From the NCBI GenBank assembly GCA_035048815.1, contig JAUCBN010000042.1, positions 7,068,001 through 7,132,000 on the forward strand: DNA of 64,000 nt, written 5' to 3'. How positions within the stretch are numbered: the first letter of the stretch is position 1; each line of letters starts with the position of its first letter. This document shows, one piece after another, positions 33,027 to 45,714 of this stretch. Source of the stretch: Abelmoschus esculentus. Taxonomy: Eukaryota; Streptophyta; Magnoliopsida; Malvales; Malvaceae. The notes below the pieces were generated by a model that was given only the letters and a program-made list of their open reading frames with translations, was not told the origin of the DNA and searched no databases. Made by a program: the position numbers and the translations under genes.

Positions 33027-36000
33027 TCATGATGCTGTCATTTGAGTCTTAGAAAGCAGAAAAGCAAGCCTTCTTTCCTCAAAGGACTGCTCAATCTCTT
33101 CGACTGGCTTGGTAATAGCGAAATGTATAGGTGCTGCCGGAGCTGCCGGTGTCATGGTGGTATGCATTGGAACCGACACTGTTGAAGGTGTGCAAGGAAA
33201 TGGCACGGTCTTCGGAGTCCTATTTTCTTCATCCGCCAAAGAAATTGTTTTCAAAGGGGTAGTGTACGAGAGATCATTATTAGGATGAAACATCCTGTGC
33301 GATTTCTCACCATTTTCTTCAACTTCTAGCATGTTTGTTGTATTGTTTTTCAACGATACTCCAGAAGTGATCGGCGAGAATGGCTTACGAACTAACGGTG
33401 ACTCTGGTTCATTAGCATTTACAGTGTGGGGAGTGAAAGAGTGTTTTCGTACAGGAGTGTCAACAATGTCCAGGCCTCTCCTAACTGAAATTAGTGAAAG
33501 GGTTCGGCATATGATCAAATAGAAAGCACGGTGACCTTTGGCTGGTTATATTATATAATAACCACATGCCGATTTCTGGTTATCCTAGAAAGCAAATGAG
33601 ATTCTTCTTAAATGTAAAAAAACAGACAGAAAACTTACTAGCTGAGAAAGCTGTGGGATCATCCTGCCGATGTTTTGGATAGTCATTTTGCATTCGCTCA
33701 TTTTTCTTACTAGGACGTGTTTTGGGAGTAGCCTTTGCAGAGTGAAGCGAATCGGGTTTATGATTGGGAATTGTGGCTCCTCCTAAGGAAACTCTTCTAT
33801 TGCTTGCACCTCCAGTTGAATACCTAGGACCCTTTTTCACACTCTGGGGCTTTGATGGGCTTGCTTTTGACCCATAGAGCGCCTCTTGCTCTGCTATCAG
33901 CTGTCCCTGAAGTTTCTTCTGGTCCTGGAGCACAACAATAATGGCACACAACTATATTAGTTCGATTTAATGAAGGAAAACTTCCTTAACCACTAGATGC
34001 ATATGCTACAATTACAATGATTAAAAAAAAAAAGCATATGCACTACAATTGAGAAATAAGGTTATCATACCCGCAGCCTACGTCGTTCTTGCTCCTTCTC
34101 TTGTCGTAAAATAGTGTACTCTTCAAGCATAGAAAGGAGACGAATCTGGGTAGTGTGCAAGGGTCAGATACCAAAAGTTTGAAGCATATCTGGAAACTAA
34201 AGGTTCAGTGTACATTAGTAGAGTACTCACACCATCATACAAAAATTCAATCTCTCTCTCTTTCTCCCATGTCATAGTTTTTGAAGCCAATGCCTCCACC
34301 ATTCCTGGTTTAATACGATAAAACAATCCACACCATCATACAATTACGACAGGAAAGAAATACCAAAAGTTTAAGGCTTTACCTGGAAGTTTATTAACCA
34401 AAGCACGGGCTTTCTCAGCACGCTTGAGTGTAAGATGAGCACCTTTTCCCGCATTATATCGGTTTTCGTCCTGTTGAATTACAGACAATTATGCAAGTCA
34501 TTCTAGAAGAACCAAAAAGACTATATTCTTTAATAGATGGAAAAAAACACCCACCCTGTTGTATTCCTCAAGCCAGCACTCCTCATCACATGCCGTCAAC
34601 CATTTCTCCACTTTTTCAAGTATTTCTTTCCTGCTAAAGGCTTCCTCTTTGACCTTAGCAATTTGAAGTTCAATTTGTTCTAGTATGGTATCAGCATCAA
34701 CAAGCCCTGGATATAAAAAGTAAGGACATTCAGTAGGAAGAAGGGAGAAAAGTGAGATTATCATATAACCGATAGTATAATATATCATTGTCCAATACCA
34801 GACTCGATAGCTTCAATGGCATCTTCTATTGCGCATTCTGAATTTGGAACCAGATGAGTCTTTCTACAGATATCCTCTAGCTCTAATCTCTTCTTCAGGA
34901 CAAGCTCTTTCATTTTGCTTGACTTCAACTGTTCCAACCGGGAAACCTCTGCCTCAACCTGTACGATGTATCACATTTACTTCTCAATTAGTCCGGAAGA
35001 ACACATATACTACCTTCAGAAATCTATAGAATCAAGAGAAGATCATATCCTGAACAAGCATCACTTACATAGTTTATAAAATCCACGGAGAGAGTGTTCG
35101 GTTCAGTAATTTCATGTTCTGAAGCAGCGACATTGCAGGTAATATTCTGAAACATCTGTTGCTCCTCGATAGGTGTATCCATCAGATTCCATAACTCTAA
35201 AATGGTAGTTGCAAGATCTTGTATCTGCCAAGAGTGAAAGAATCGTTATTACAGGCAGAGAGAAGGGGACGTGGGAGGAAGGGGAATGTTGCAATGCTAA
35301 AAAACAGCAATTTTTACCCTTTGCATCCTCTGTATCTTAACTTCCCGTAATTTTTTTGTCAATGTTGCCAACTGCTCAATTGTATTATCGTTGATACTCC
35401 TAAATCCTTTGGGGTCACCTAAACTAGGATGGATCTCATTAACTGTCAGCTTGAAATCCATACCCATCACAGAGCAGAGTGAGTTCAACGTGCTAAGGTA
35501 ATCCTGAACTTGCTTCAGGCGATTACTCTGCACAAGAGAGAGATCAGTTAGTGAGAAAATGCTTATAGCTTCAAGAGGTAGAAACAATAAAGACACAAAA
35601 AGGGAAGTTGACCTTCTCTTTCTGAAGTTCATGGAGCTGTCTATGCAATTCTTCAAGCTTCCTTAAGGATAAATCAGTTTCATCCACGACTGTTTTGGAA
35701 GAAATTGATACGGAGGATTCATAAATCTCATTTGTGATCTTTCGTATTTGCTCTAAAACTTCTACAAATTGATTTCTTCTTTCGATCTTTCTTTTCTTCA
35801 TTTCCTCCAATTGTGGTAGAATCTTGCTGAGCTCCTCCTTTAAGCTTCCAGCATTTTGATCAGACTGAATTAAAACATTTAACCATAAGTAAATAGTTCA
35901 ATCCACTTAAAAAAACATCCAGGATTTGTTTTCATTCCTGACCTGCCTAATATGCACTGGTCTTTCCCCCATTGCCGAGCAGATGGCAGCAAGCTCGGCT

Positions 36001-36366
36001 TCAGAATCAGCAATTGTCTGCCGTAGCTGAGCTCTGCAGCGATTTGCCTGATCCACCTTTCTTCTATATACTTCCAGACACTCTCTTTCGAGCTCGAGCA
36101 GCATTTTATCCCGGTCCGAATCTGTCTCCCCGACTTCATCCCAGATTATCTATTTTTCAAGGAATCAAGAAAGAGGAAATATTATATTATTGTTCACATT
36201 TTCAAAATCAATTCAGGACAGTTTGTAGGCATCCTCTGCCCAAGGAAAAAAAAGAAGACTAAAGGAGCCTATTTTGTGGAATCTTCACCAATACCTGAAG
36301 TTCGTACAGAAGGGTTCCACATGTTGTTTCCACTTGAATAAGTGGATCATTTTTTGGAGTAGACAT
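33027..36366 (-). CDS. MAP65-3: Microtubule-associated protein MAP65/PRC1/Ase1 family, PLEIADE-like
   Basis: Twelve exons on the minus strand: 36295-36366, 35943-36149, 35613-35864, 35318-35527, 35069-35224, 34799-34958, 34555-34706, 34383-34470, 34231-34304, 34071-34145, 33639-33924, 33027-33484. They total 2190 nt, or 729 aa. All phases agree. N-terminus IIWDEVGETDSDRDKMLLEL and AICSAMGERPVHIRQ are family signatures for the dimerising coiled-coil rod. The spectrin-like microtubule-binding part has WLEEYNRDENRYNAGKGAH and ALVNKLPGMVEALASKT. The segment IRLLSMLEEY...DQKKLQGQLIAEQEALYGSK fits the MAP65-3 (PLEIADE) group best. The C-terminal tail is Ser/Pro-rich with TP and SP sites for CDK/MAPK control, ending EERRLAFLLSKTQ. 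MAP65-3 bundles antiparallel phragmoplast microtubules at cytokinesis; that role is inferred. Intact; the subgroup is less sure than the family. Confidence 0.93.
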
Positions 36367-37260
36367 GATGAACAATTCCTGCCACAACCAATATCTTCAG
36401 AAATCAGAAGATACCCAAAGTTATACCCACAATAAAGCACGCAATGGAAGGAAAAAGAGCTGTAGAAACCCCAGATGGCATATAAATGGTTGAGATAAAT
36501 TTTAGCTGGAATGAAAAGTGAGAACAAGAAAACTGGAAAAACAATTTGCAATAGCATCCAAATTCAATATACGTGACTCTGAATTTAATTGAGTACTAAT
36601 TTGGGAAAATACAGTATACGTGACTCTGAATTTCCACAAGTTCTTCTAAACTAAATATAAAATGAAAATAAAACTAGGAATTCATTACAAATAAATGCCA
36701 ACGTAAATGACCATCAGAAAACCCTAACTCCTTCAAAATCGTACTATAAAATTGAATTTAATTGCGAGCTACGAACCTAAATTTCTTTAGGTAAATACTA
36801 AAGACCAGCAAACAAGAGAGTAATTCGTGATTTATTCCACAAATCTTGGTTAATTAATCATTAAAAAACTTCAGAATGAGCAATAACTTTAACCTAAACA
36901 AGTAAAACAATCTCCGTTATCATAAAAAAAATAGAATAACAGATGAAACAAAGGCTTTGAGCTCCTCCTCCTCCTCCTCTTATTTCTTTCTCTACATTTT
37001 CCCGATATCCAAATTTAGCAACATCAAAATAAAATAAAAAGTTGAGAGTTGGCGTGAAACCTTAACAAACAAATCTTCCCCTGGAATGCTTGTTTTTCTT
37101 AGAAAGACTGCAAATTTTCCCACCAAAACTGCAGAATTTTAACAAAGAGAAAGGGAAATCTGGTTCGAAGTTTGGATTTGCAAACAGAAAGGAGAGAAAA
37201 TTGTTTTAAGAGAGAGAGAGAGAGAGAGTAGGCGTTTACGAAAAAATGACCGTTGGCGTT
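36367..37260 (-). promoter_or_regulatory. Leader, probable leader intron and promoter of the MAP65 gene, with MSA element
   Basis: A splice-acceptor-like TTGTGGCAG lies 12 nt before the ATG (36378), and a donor-like AAGGTTTCAC lies near 37060, so a ~680-nt 5' UTR intron is likely. A CT run (minus strand) at 37209-37229 may mark the start-site area. Just upstream, 37247-37257 reads GCCAACGGTCA on the minus strand, matching the mitosis-specific activator consensus (core AACGG) at 10 of 11 positions. This would fit G2/M expression through MYB3R factors. A (CTC)n run lies at 36961-36979. Confidence 0.5.
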
Positions 37261-39738
37261 GAAGAAGGGAGCTTTTTCTCTTTTATGATTGGGAATCGAT
37301 TTGAATTTCAAATCCCGTGAGCGGGAGGCAGCGATCTGTTATACCTGTTTGCACAGGATTCATGGACAGAAACCGTCCGATTGTTCTCTCGACTTTGAAA
37401 TCCAACGTTCTAGATTTTTTAAATTCACGAGATTTATTTTATTGCTAGCCGTGGGGGAATGGCATTGCATTTGCATGCACCTGATTAATCCCGAGGATTA
37501 ATCGTAAAAGCTTTTTTTTTTTTCGTTTCTAACGTTATGATTTTAATTAATGAAATTATATACAATCACTCTTTGATTTTAATTTAACAATTTACGTTTT
37601 AAAATATGAAAAAAATATTATTTGTGGATATCAGTAATCCGGAAAATTTAATTAAAATTAAAATCTTAATTATAATAATATAAATTTATGTGAAATTACA
37701 AATCGAATAAGAATTTATGTATTCTATTTGTCTCAAAAATATATTATTTATTTATTTTAATTAAATTCTTTAATTTTGACTTGCGATTATTTTTTGGTGA
37801 ACATTAATAGAGTTTACGTTCATTACCTTAATAACCGCACTAATTGATCTTTTCTAACTGTTTATACCTATTAAGGGTACTTTGAAATCATTGATTGTCA
37901 TTAAAAAAGTATTTAATCGGTGGTGGATGCAAATAAGGTGGGCTAGTGCTTATCCTGAAATTTTAAAAGTTTATGTATTTAGCTTTGATTTTTAAAAATT
38001 TTATGAATTAGTCTTTAAAATTTTTAAAATTTTATGACTGTATTCACCCTAAAATTTTGAGATTTTTATGATTTGTACTTATCCTAAAAAATATTTTAAT
38101 TTGTGCTTATCCTCACATATAGTTCTGAATCCGCTACTATATTTAATGTATACCTACACAATAATTTTGAAATTGATATAGAGGATTTCGAAACCTATAC
38201 GTAATTTAAACCAAACTATAACCGTTACAGGTACTTGTAATAAAATTCAGGTTCCAGACTTTAATGTCTTAGTGGTTTCGAAATTAGCTAGGATTTTTAA
38301 AACCTCTACTTAAAAATAAAAACTTTGACTTTTTATTTATTTATTTTTTTAATAAATGTTATTAATTTTTTATTAAATTCATAAAAAATTATAATTATAT
38401 TACAATCAAGAAGTAAAATATTTGAATTAAACAATCCAAAGATTTTTACAACTCAAAATAAAAAAAATAAAATTTTTATGAAAATAAGCATAACAATAAA
38501 ATTCAGAAGCTTCCTGAATCTCTTTATCTTTGTCCAAACGAGACGCATAACGAAGAAAGAAGGAATTGTAGACGATCCAAACTGTCATTTAAAAAGTACC
38601 GCTATTCAGGATTAATTTCATCGGCGAACGACCATCAACCGAGTAGGGATAAATCTTTTCAAGTGACTACCGACAAAAACATAAATCAAAAAACTGACAT
38701 CGATTGAATCTTTGTGTGAATAACAATCGATCGTCAGAGTATGCTAAAACATGCCACAAAGACAAATGAATCAAATCGCAAAACAAAAACAAAAATATGT
38801 CAAAAAGATAAAAGAAAAACGTGTCACAAAGACAAACAACATGCTATAAAAGTAGAGATTCTTATCAAAATCAAAAACAAAAACAAAAAAAATAATAGAT
38901 TCGGTGGTTGACAATCAATATTAAGATTGATTATCGATCACCAATAAAGAAATGATTAAAATAAAAACAACTAGGAAAAATCTTTTGAGAGAGAAAAAGA
39001 AGCGGCTAAGTTTTTTTCTAATTAGATTACTTTTATTTTTCCTCTTCTATTTACCTTTTAAGTTGGTTCAAAACAAGTGTTAAATCAATTATTTTATACA
39101 AAATCAGTTAAGTGAAAATTATATTTTAAAATTTTTAAATCAATTAAATTAAATTTACAATTTTTTATAAATTAATCCTTTTAATTATATTAAAATCAAA
39201 ATAAATCTAATAAAATTAAACAAATTTAAATTCAACTATTTAAAAATTAACAAAACAATAAATAAAATATTAAATATTTCGATGCACATGTTAATATTAT
39301 TTAGAGTAGTTTACCCTTCAAAATTATATATATGATAAAAAATCCTAAACTCTAGTAAAGTTTTCATAAACATCCTTAAACCTTTGCATAATTTTCTTTT
39401 TCTTTATTTTTACTACAGAGTGTCTTCGTTCTCCCGAGCAAAACCTCAACTCTTGTAATAAACCAATGGAAGGTAAACAGAAAGAAAGAAGAATTTATTT
39501 CTCTAAGTTTCGAATTTGATAATATCATTGCTCAATCAGGCATGAACATAAGCAAATAGCTGCAGGCATTCCAATCCGATACCACAACAACTAGTTTCTC
39601 TCTCTAAAGGGGGAAAAAGAATATAATATATGTAGGGTATAAACAAAAGGACTAGCCATCCCTCACTCTCAGTTTCACTCAATATGTTACTGTCTCCATA
39701 ATTAAATTACAAAAACGCATGATCTTGTTATGTAATCC
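37261..39738. other. Intergenic DNA between MAP65 and TBL genes
   Basis: AT-rich, no gene recognised. About 37918-38140 has GGTGGATGCA at one side and GAATCCGCTAC at the other with a T-rich interior, a decayed relative of the hAT-like element at 44517-44711. 38560-38960 has several short near-repeats around GACAAATGAATCAAATCGCA and CACAAAGACAAA without clear structure. The last ~280 bp before the TBL stop codon probably include its 3' UTR. Confidence 0.45.
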
Positions 39739-42709
39739 TCACGACGAAAACTCGTGGTTGCCCTCGTATTCTCGTCTTATAGTTTCAAGCACGAATTCAT
39801 TCCAGGTATCAACAGGACCCGGCATGCACCAGTGCAAGCAATCTTGCGGTGGAGGCTTTCCGTCAGGCCCACGTTTAGTTATCTTATTCGGATCAGGGCT
39901 CCGGTAGGGACCTGGATGACCGTCGTGCCTATACCCAAACACTTCAGTAATATCCATCAGCCTCAACTTGGACTTGTTTGTTGCCTTCTTCGTAGCACGT
40001 TCGAAACCCGTCACCTGTTGCTTGTGCATTACGTTTGTGAACTCATTCTCTACTAATTCACCAGGTCCAAGTGGCTTCACCTTTCCGGTGCAGGATCCAC
40101 CTGTATTCCAAGCCCCGCCTTCGTAATGATCGGGAGAAAAGGAACGTACAATGGTCAGGCCGGTGTAATTAGGATGTGTAACGAGTGCAGACAGAATTGT
40201 CTCTGTAGATATTCCGAATGCATCAACATTATTGACCTTCATTGGCCGAGAACGATCCGGCCACCATAATTGTCCTCCTACAATCTCATTGTTTAGGATA
40301 TAGACAGACTGTTTGGCGAACCAGTGACCAGAAGAGAGAACAACCACATCAAACTGAGGGATGAATTCCATGAAATCATCATCAGGAACATCAAGATGCA
40401 GCTTGGTAACACCCTTTGTAGCAAAGTCAAACTTTTCAGTAGTTTGATGGACAAGCCAAGACGACCATATCCGAACAATCATTACAGACGAAGAATTGAA
40501 ATAATAACAATGCATCTTTCGATTTCCTCGATTTTTTGGAACTTCAACCTGAAAATATCCCAGAAGTTTATTGTCATGAAAAAAAAGCAGAATACAAACC
40601 TAGTTTCTAACACTTTACAGATCACAAAAGATTACTGAAGTGTTTACTAATGCTATAGCTTATGTTGCTCCGACTCCATTTCTCATGAACTTGTTGTGTC
40701 CGACATGGGTATAGAGGTATGACTCGCCAAACATCCTCCTAATACATAGGAAAACTTGCAAAGAATTGAACATACCCATGCCAGATACATACCCCCCCTG
40801 AATCCGAGTAATATAAGCTACAGCCAATATATTCCCAAACTGTCAGAATTTAAACAATAGATTAACATGATCAAGAAGGTCGCAATATCCTTGGTTAGTA
40901 AATTATGGTGCAAACTTGGGACCAATCTTAGAGTTTAGTGCGAAAGATCTTTCGTTAGGAAAATAATTGGTACTTCAAGAAATGAAGATGCTTGCCTGCC
41001 AGAGAAGACACAACAGTGATTCCATCTGATTTCGTGCAACAGAATCACCAATGAAAGCGAGCGTCTTTCCCCTCATCAACTCTAGAAACTTCTTGGCATC
41101 AAATCTAGGGAGGTCACATTTAGAGGGTTTCCAACGCCAATTCTCATATTCCTTGTCAGGCCTCCCATTACCCTGGCAATTCTGCATCTGCGTTATGATT
41201 GGACAAGAGTTGTTGGTGTATGATGGTCCTTGTGGATCATAGAACCAATTTCCTTGGTACAGGTCACAGCCTAGATAGAAACCAATGAAAAATAGAACCA
41301 GAACTCAACAAGGGGGCAGGGAAGCAGGCAGAAGGAGTAACAAGTAATAAAGAATTAGATATTTTTACTTAATGAATTTACACACAAATATGTATATATA
41401 GAATACAAATAATGAATACTAACCCTATAACTGACTAGCAGCAGTAAATAAACTAACAATATCTAATTCTTTATTATAGAGAGCTTTCTATCGAGGAAAA
41501 CAAACAAAGAAGTTTTATTATTTTTACTTAATGAATTTACACACGTGAAATATGTATATATAGAATACAAATAATGAATACTAACCCTATAACTGACTAC
41601 CAGCTGTAAATAAACTAACTAACAATATCTAATAAATACCAGATAGAATGGATACAGCAGATAGAATGGATAAATACCAGATATATTCGAGTAGCAGTTT
41701 ATCAGCAGATCAAGAAAAATACCAATAAATAAAAATACTATTATCAGATGCTTCTAATAACAGATGACTTGTTTAATTGATTTGGGACCATCACCATCCA
41801 TTTCAGGACATTGCTTCGTAAAATAGATGACTGACCACAAACATTTCAATATGATATCCTGCATTTCTTCCTTTGCCTTGAAGAACTTTGCACATAAATA
41901 TAATCCAAGGACCAAATGTATGCAAGATGCGAGAGTTGAACAAATTTGGCACTATTCTTGATAAATAAAGCATGTAACAGCAAGCTACCATGTCCATGTT
42001 AGAGACCTAGCATTAACCTAGTGCGAAAACATAATAAACCAGAACCAACGAAATCCTAAATATTTCCGGTAAAGGATGCAGATTCAACATATACTATAGC
42101 AAAAGTCTTTAAACAAACATGCATGACTGGTAATAATAGACCTAAATCACATGTACTGTGAAACCAAGTGTATAAAGGAATAATACCTGAATCGATTGAA
42201 TTACTCATAGATGCATTGCTAGACACAGAACCGGAAGTGTCCACCTTCTGTTCTGTTATTCTAGATGATGAGTCTGGGAGCTCTACAGATTTCTTTGGCA
42301 TCTCATTAATTTTTGAATTGACTGAATCTTTAGGACTAGAGGGCAGTTCCTTATTAGACTCGTTTGGTAACGAATCCTTATCAGTGGAAGATCCAACAGA
42401 TGCTTTATCGACAAAGGAAGTATTTGAACTCATTGTGGGTAGTTCTAAATTTGTCCCAGATGATGAGTTCTTATGACTGTAATTGACATCCTTATCTGAA
42501 CTTTGATCAAAAGTAGAATCACGCAAAACTATTTTCCTATCAACACCATTGAAATAACCTCTAACAGCTGAACCAAAGGGAAATGAAACCAGAAGCAAGG
42601 ACGCTAAAATCAAGAACGTAGCAAGTAAGACGACTGATGCTGCAATCGAGCAAAGGCTCCGAGGTAAGACAAACATTTTAGGAGAGCCTTTTGGGGAAGC
42701 CAATGTCAT
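39739..42709 (-). CDS. Trichome birefringence-like (TBL) protein, probable Golgi polysaccharide O-acetyltransferase
   Basis: Three exons on the minus strand: 42187-42709, 40996-41270 and 39739-40548, 1608 nt in all, 535 aa. Residues ~20-45 (SIAASVVLLATFLILASLLLV) form a signal-anchor, fitting a type II Golgi membrane protein. A Ser/Asn-rich stem of ~130 residues follows. Exon 2 begins the TBL domain (CDLYQGNWFYD) and contains the catalytic GDS motif (LAFIGDSVARNQMESLLC). Exon 3 ends with the DxxH motif (DCLHWCMPGPVDTWNEF). GDS and DxxH together form the esterase-type triad, so activity is plausible. Other marks are HDGHPGPYR and GGAWNTGGSCTGK. The family acetylates xylan, mannan or pectin; I cannot say which substrate here. 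Intron 2 starts CAG|GCAAGC, a GC-AG intron. Intact. Confidence 0.9.
41343..41640. repeat. Direct and inverted repeats inside TBL intron 1
   Basis: A segment around TATGTATATATAGAATACAA...ACCCTATAACTGACTA occurs at 41376-41455 and again at 41531-41615, an offset of about 155 bp. The first copy is bordered by AATAAAGAATTAGATAT and its reverse complement near 41343 and 41458. This looks like a small MITE that was duplicated. It does not touch the splice sites. Confidence 0.65.
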
Positions 42710-44516
42710 GGTTTCCTAACTAGGGAAAGTCTTAAAAAATCATCTAACACGAAATCTACGAAGACAAACTAACTAACTACGTGTTATTGACACGTTGCTT
42801 TAACGAATCTAAGAAGTTGTGTTTAGGACATGATCCACCAACAAAGTATTTGTAAATTGGTAATTAAATCCAAGAGGATTTGTTAACAATTACCCAAACC
42901 GACTTTTCTTTCCTATACAAAAAGGGAGATTTTTTTACTTCTAAAACTTCATTGAAATTAACAAATCTCAGAACAACATCACAATTGCTGGGAGAGACTT
43001 GAATTCCTATTTGTATCCTGAGAAAAAAAGAAAACCCCATCCGTTAAATGAAAAAAAAAAATCAGAAACCCAGAAGCGTGATTCAGTTGGTCATTGCTTA
43101 AACTTGGAAACTCAAACCAAAAAGGGAAAACCTTCAATTCATAACGGAAGAATAAAACTATCTCTGAAGATGCTGACAAAGTATACACTCTTTATGTTCG
43201 ACGATAATCACAATACGAACACGGTAAGCATTAATTGGACATATGAAACAAACTTCATTAATGGCAATGCAAAAAGTAAAATCACTGGGCTTGAATGCAG
43301 ACAAGGAAACCTTTTAAAAAAAATTCAAAAACTTGACCTTCTAACTTACACTGTTCATAGAACACAAGCCGAGGATGGTTGGGTGGTGAAATGGTGAAAT
43401 CTTTTGACCCGATCTTAGAGAAGATGGGGCAATTAATGGTGAAATCTCGGATCGGGTGAAAAGGGTTTTATTATATTGGAGAACTGGGGATTTTGTGCTT
43501 CTCTTGTTCCCTGCAACTCCCAGGGCATTTCACTATTTCTATCTCTGTATTTCTCAGCCAGAAGAGTCAATCTCTTAATTTACCCAACAGCAACACTCAC
43601 GGTTTCACTTTTAATGGCCTCCGAAATCTTAGCCGTTGATCCATGTTTTCTTTCTTTTTCTTAGAAATGTTTAGTTCATCCTTGATAGTTTAAGACTTCT
43701 TATTTTACAACTATTATTTTAAGGGTTACATTTGAAACTTAGATTATAAAATTTAATATTTAAATCTTAATATTAAAATTTTAAATTATAAATCTTAATT
43801 TTTAAATTATACAATATAAATTTTAAATTAAACTCGTAAACATATTACTAATAAATTTATGAAAAATATTTTTATTATTTTAAAATAATTTTAAATTATC
43901 TATATATATTTACACTTAGATAATATTTATTTAAACATATTTGAATTTACGTTTTTTTATATATTAAATAACAAGCATTGTAATAATATCAATCAAATTA
44001 TCATTTTTTTATATATTATTTTATAATAAATTTGTCTGTTTTTTTATCGCGGTTATTTATTGGATTTATTTTTATAACAGTTTGACTTTAAATTTATATA
44101 TTTTATCAATTTTACTGTACTTTTAAGGGTGCTAGCTCCCATACAAGTTAGAAAAGGATTATAATAAAATACCTCTTTGACCCCTAAACATATACAATTC
44201 TATATAATTCTTACACGGTTAAGGGAGTAATATTGTTTTAATGTTTATTTTAGGAGCAAGGGGAGGGGGTGAATAATGAACAGCGATTGACGGCACTTTT
44301 GTCTCTGGCCATGGGTACGTAACTGGTGGACGTTTGATTAAGTGGAGTTAAATAAAAAAATTGAGTTATTTGAGTTGACGACTAACTTTCATTCAATTTT
44401 TTAAGTCGAGTCGCGTCGAGTTTCAAGTTCTTATAAAAATTTAATCATAATTATTTATTATATTATAATACGATTTAATTATAATTTAAACGACTTTTAC
44501 TAATAAGATATATATA
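42710..44516. other. Upstream region of the TBL gene and AT-rich DNA
   Basis: The promoter and leader of the TBL gene should lie in the first several hundred bases, but no TATA box stands out. The open frames at 42999-43397 and 43476-43664 lack any recognisable domain. From 43700 on the DNA is AT-rich. 44337-44450 is a decayed repeat with many TTGAGTT/AAATT words. Confidence 0.4.
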
Positions 44517-44711
44517 CAATGGTGGATCCACTGAGAATGTAACGTGGGCTTGTGCCCGCTCTGAATATTTTAATATTTATTTATTTACCCTTAATTTTTA
44601 TAATTTTTATGAATTAATCTTTAAGATTTTGTAATATTTAAGTTTTTGCATACCTTAAACTTTTGAAATTTTATGTGTACATCCTCAAATAAATTTTTGG
44701 ATCTGCCATTG
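44517..44711. mobile_element. hAT-like MITE, 195 bp
   Basis: Ends CAATGGTGGATCC and GGATCTGCCATTG are inverted repeats. Flanks TATATATA (44509-44516) and TATATATT (44712-44719) agree at 7 of 8 positions, the hAT target-site size. Non-coding, T-rich interior. The TA-rich target weakens the duplication as proof. Confidence 0.65.
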
Positions 44712-45095
44712 TATATATTTCTTTATGTGTAGTAATATTTCTTTATATTTTTCTATATAGGTATATATATATTATAAAAATTTGAGAAACTCGTCTTGAA
44801 CTTAAAAATAATTTCTCTAATTATTAATTTTTTTGACTTATTCGAGTTATTCGAATTTTTATTTTATAATTCAAACTTTATTTAATTTTTTTTGAATTAA
44901 TTTGAATTTATAAAATTTTAAATCAAGCTAAAACAACTTAAATGATTTTACTACAAATCGAGTTAAATTATTTATTTTTTTCGAATTAAGTTGAATTTTG
45001 TTCACTTTTACCCAAATAAGTAGTGTAGCGGTTCGAGTGGGCTAGATTGTAGAGTAGTAATTGGAGTGGGGTTCACACGATTGTCCTTTGACTTA

Positions 45096-45711
45096 GGCCC
45101 TGTTTTTTGTTGTTTTTTTAAGCAACCAAAAGCACTTAAAAAGTGCTTATGACAGATATAAGTTGTTTTTGGTTGCTTTTGATTGCCTTTCAAACAAATT
45201 TTTTTACCTAAAAACCCAAAAGCTAAAATTTTTGGCTTTTGAGTTGGATAAGCTAATTTGAAAATAAAATTACTTATTTACCCTTATAATATATTTGTTA
45301 AAATAATAATTATATATATATAATTATAAAATAATATATATTTTATAATATTTTATTTTGAGAATAAAATTATTTTATTTTTAATTTATTTTAAATTTAT
45401 TATTAATTTATAATTATTATGTTCGTATATAAATTAGAATATGTATATATTTTTAAATTAAATTTTATAAAAAATATTTTATTATAATTTAAATTTATTT
45501 TTTAATAATCATAACATTAATAAAAATTTAAAATTTTTAAATATAATTTAAGTTCACTAATGCATCATGTCTAAAATACATTTTATCTTTTCAAAATCAC
45601 TTTTTTACATCAATGACAAACACTACTTAATTTTCTAAAATCACTTTTTCAACTACAGTTTTAAAATCACTTTTTCAACTGTACCTTTTATAAGTAATGC
45701 CAAACTGACCC
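45096..45711. mobile_element. PIF/Harbinger-like MITE, 616 bp
   Basis: Starts GGCCCTGTTTTTTG and ends TGCCAAACTGACCC, imperfect inverted repeats of the GGxxCTGTTTGG type. It is flanked by TTA on both sides (45093-45095, 45712-45714), the Harbinger target. The edges hold repeated AAAATCACTTTTTCAACT words (45637-45680) and AAAAGCACTTAAAAAGTGCT (45129-45148, itself a palindrome). No transposase. Confidence 0.65.
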
Positions 45712-45714
45712 TTA

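Noticed and set aside
42999..43397. 132-codon frame upstream of the TBL gene
   Set aside because: Lys/Asn-rich with no known motif; lies in the presumed promoter of the opposite-strand TBL gene. No splice or promoter support.
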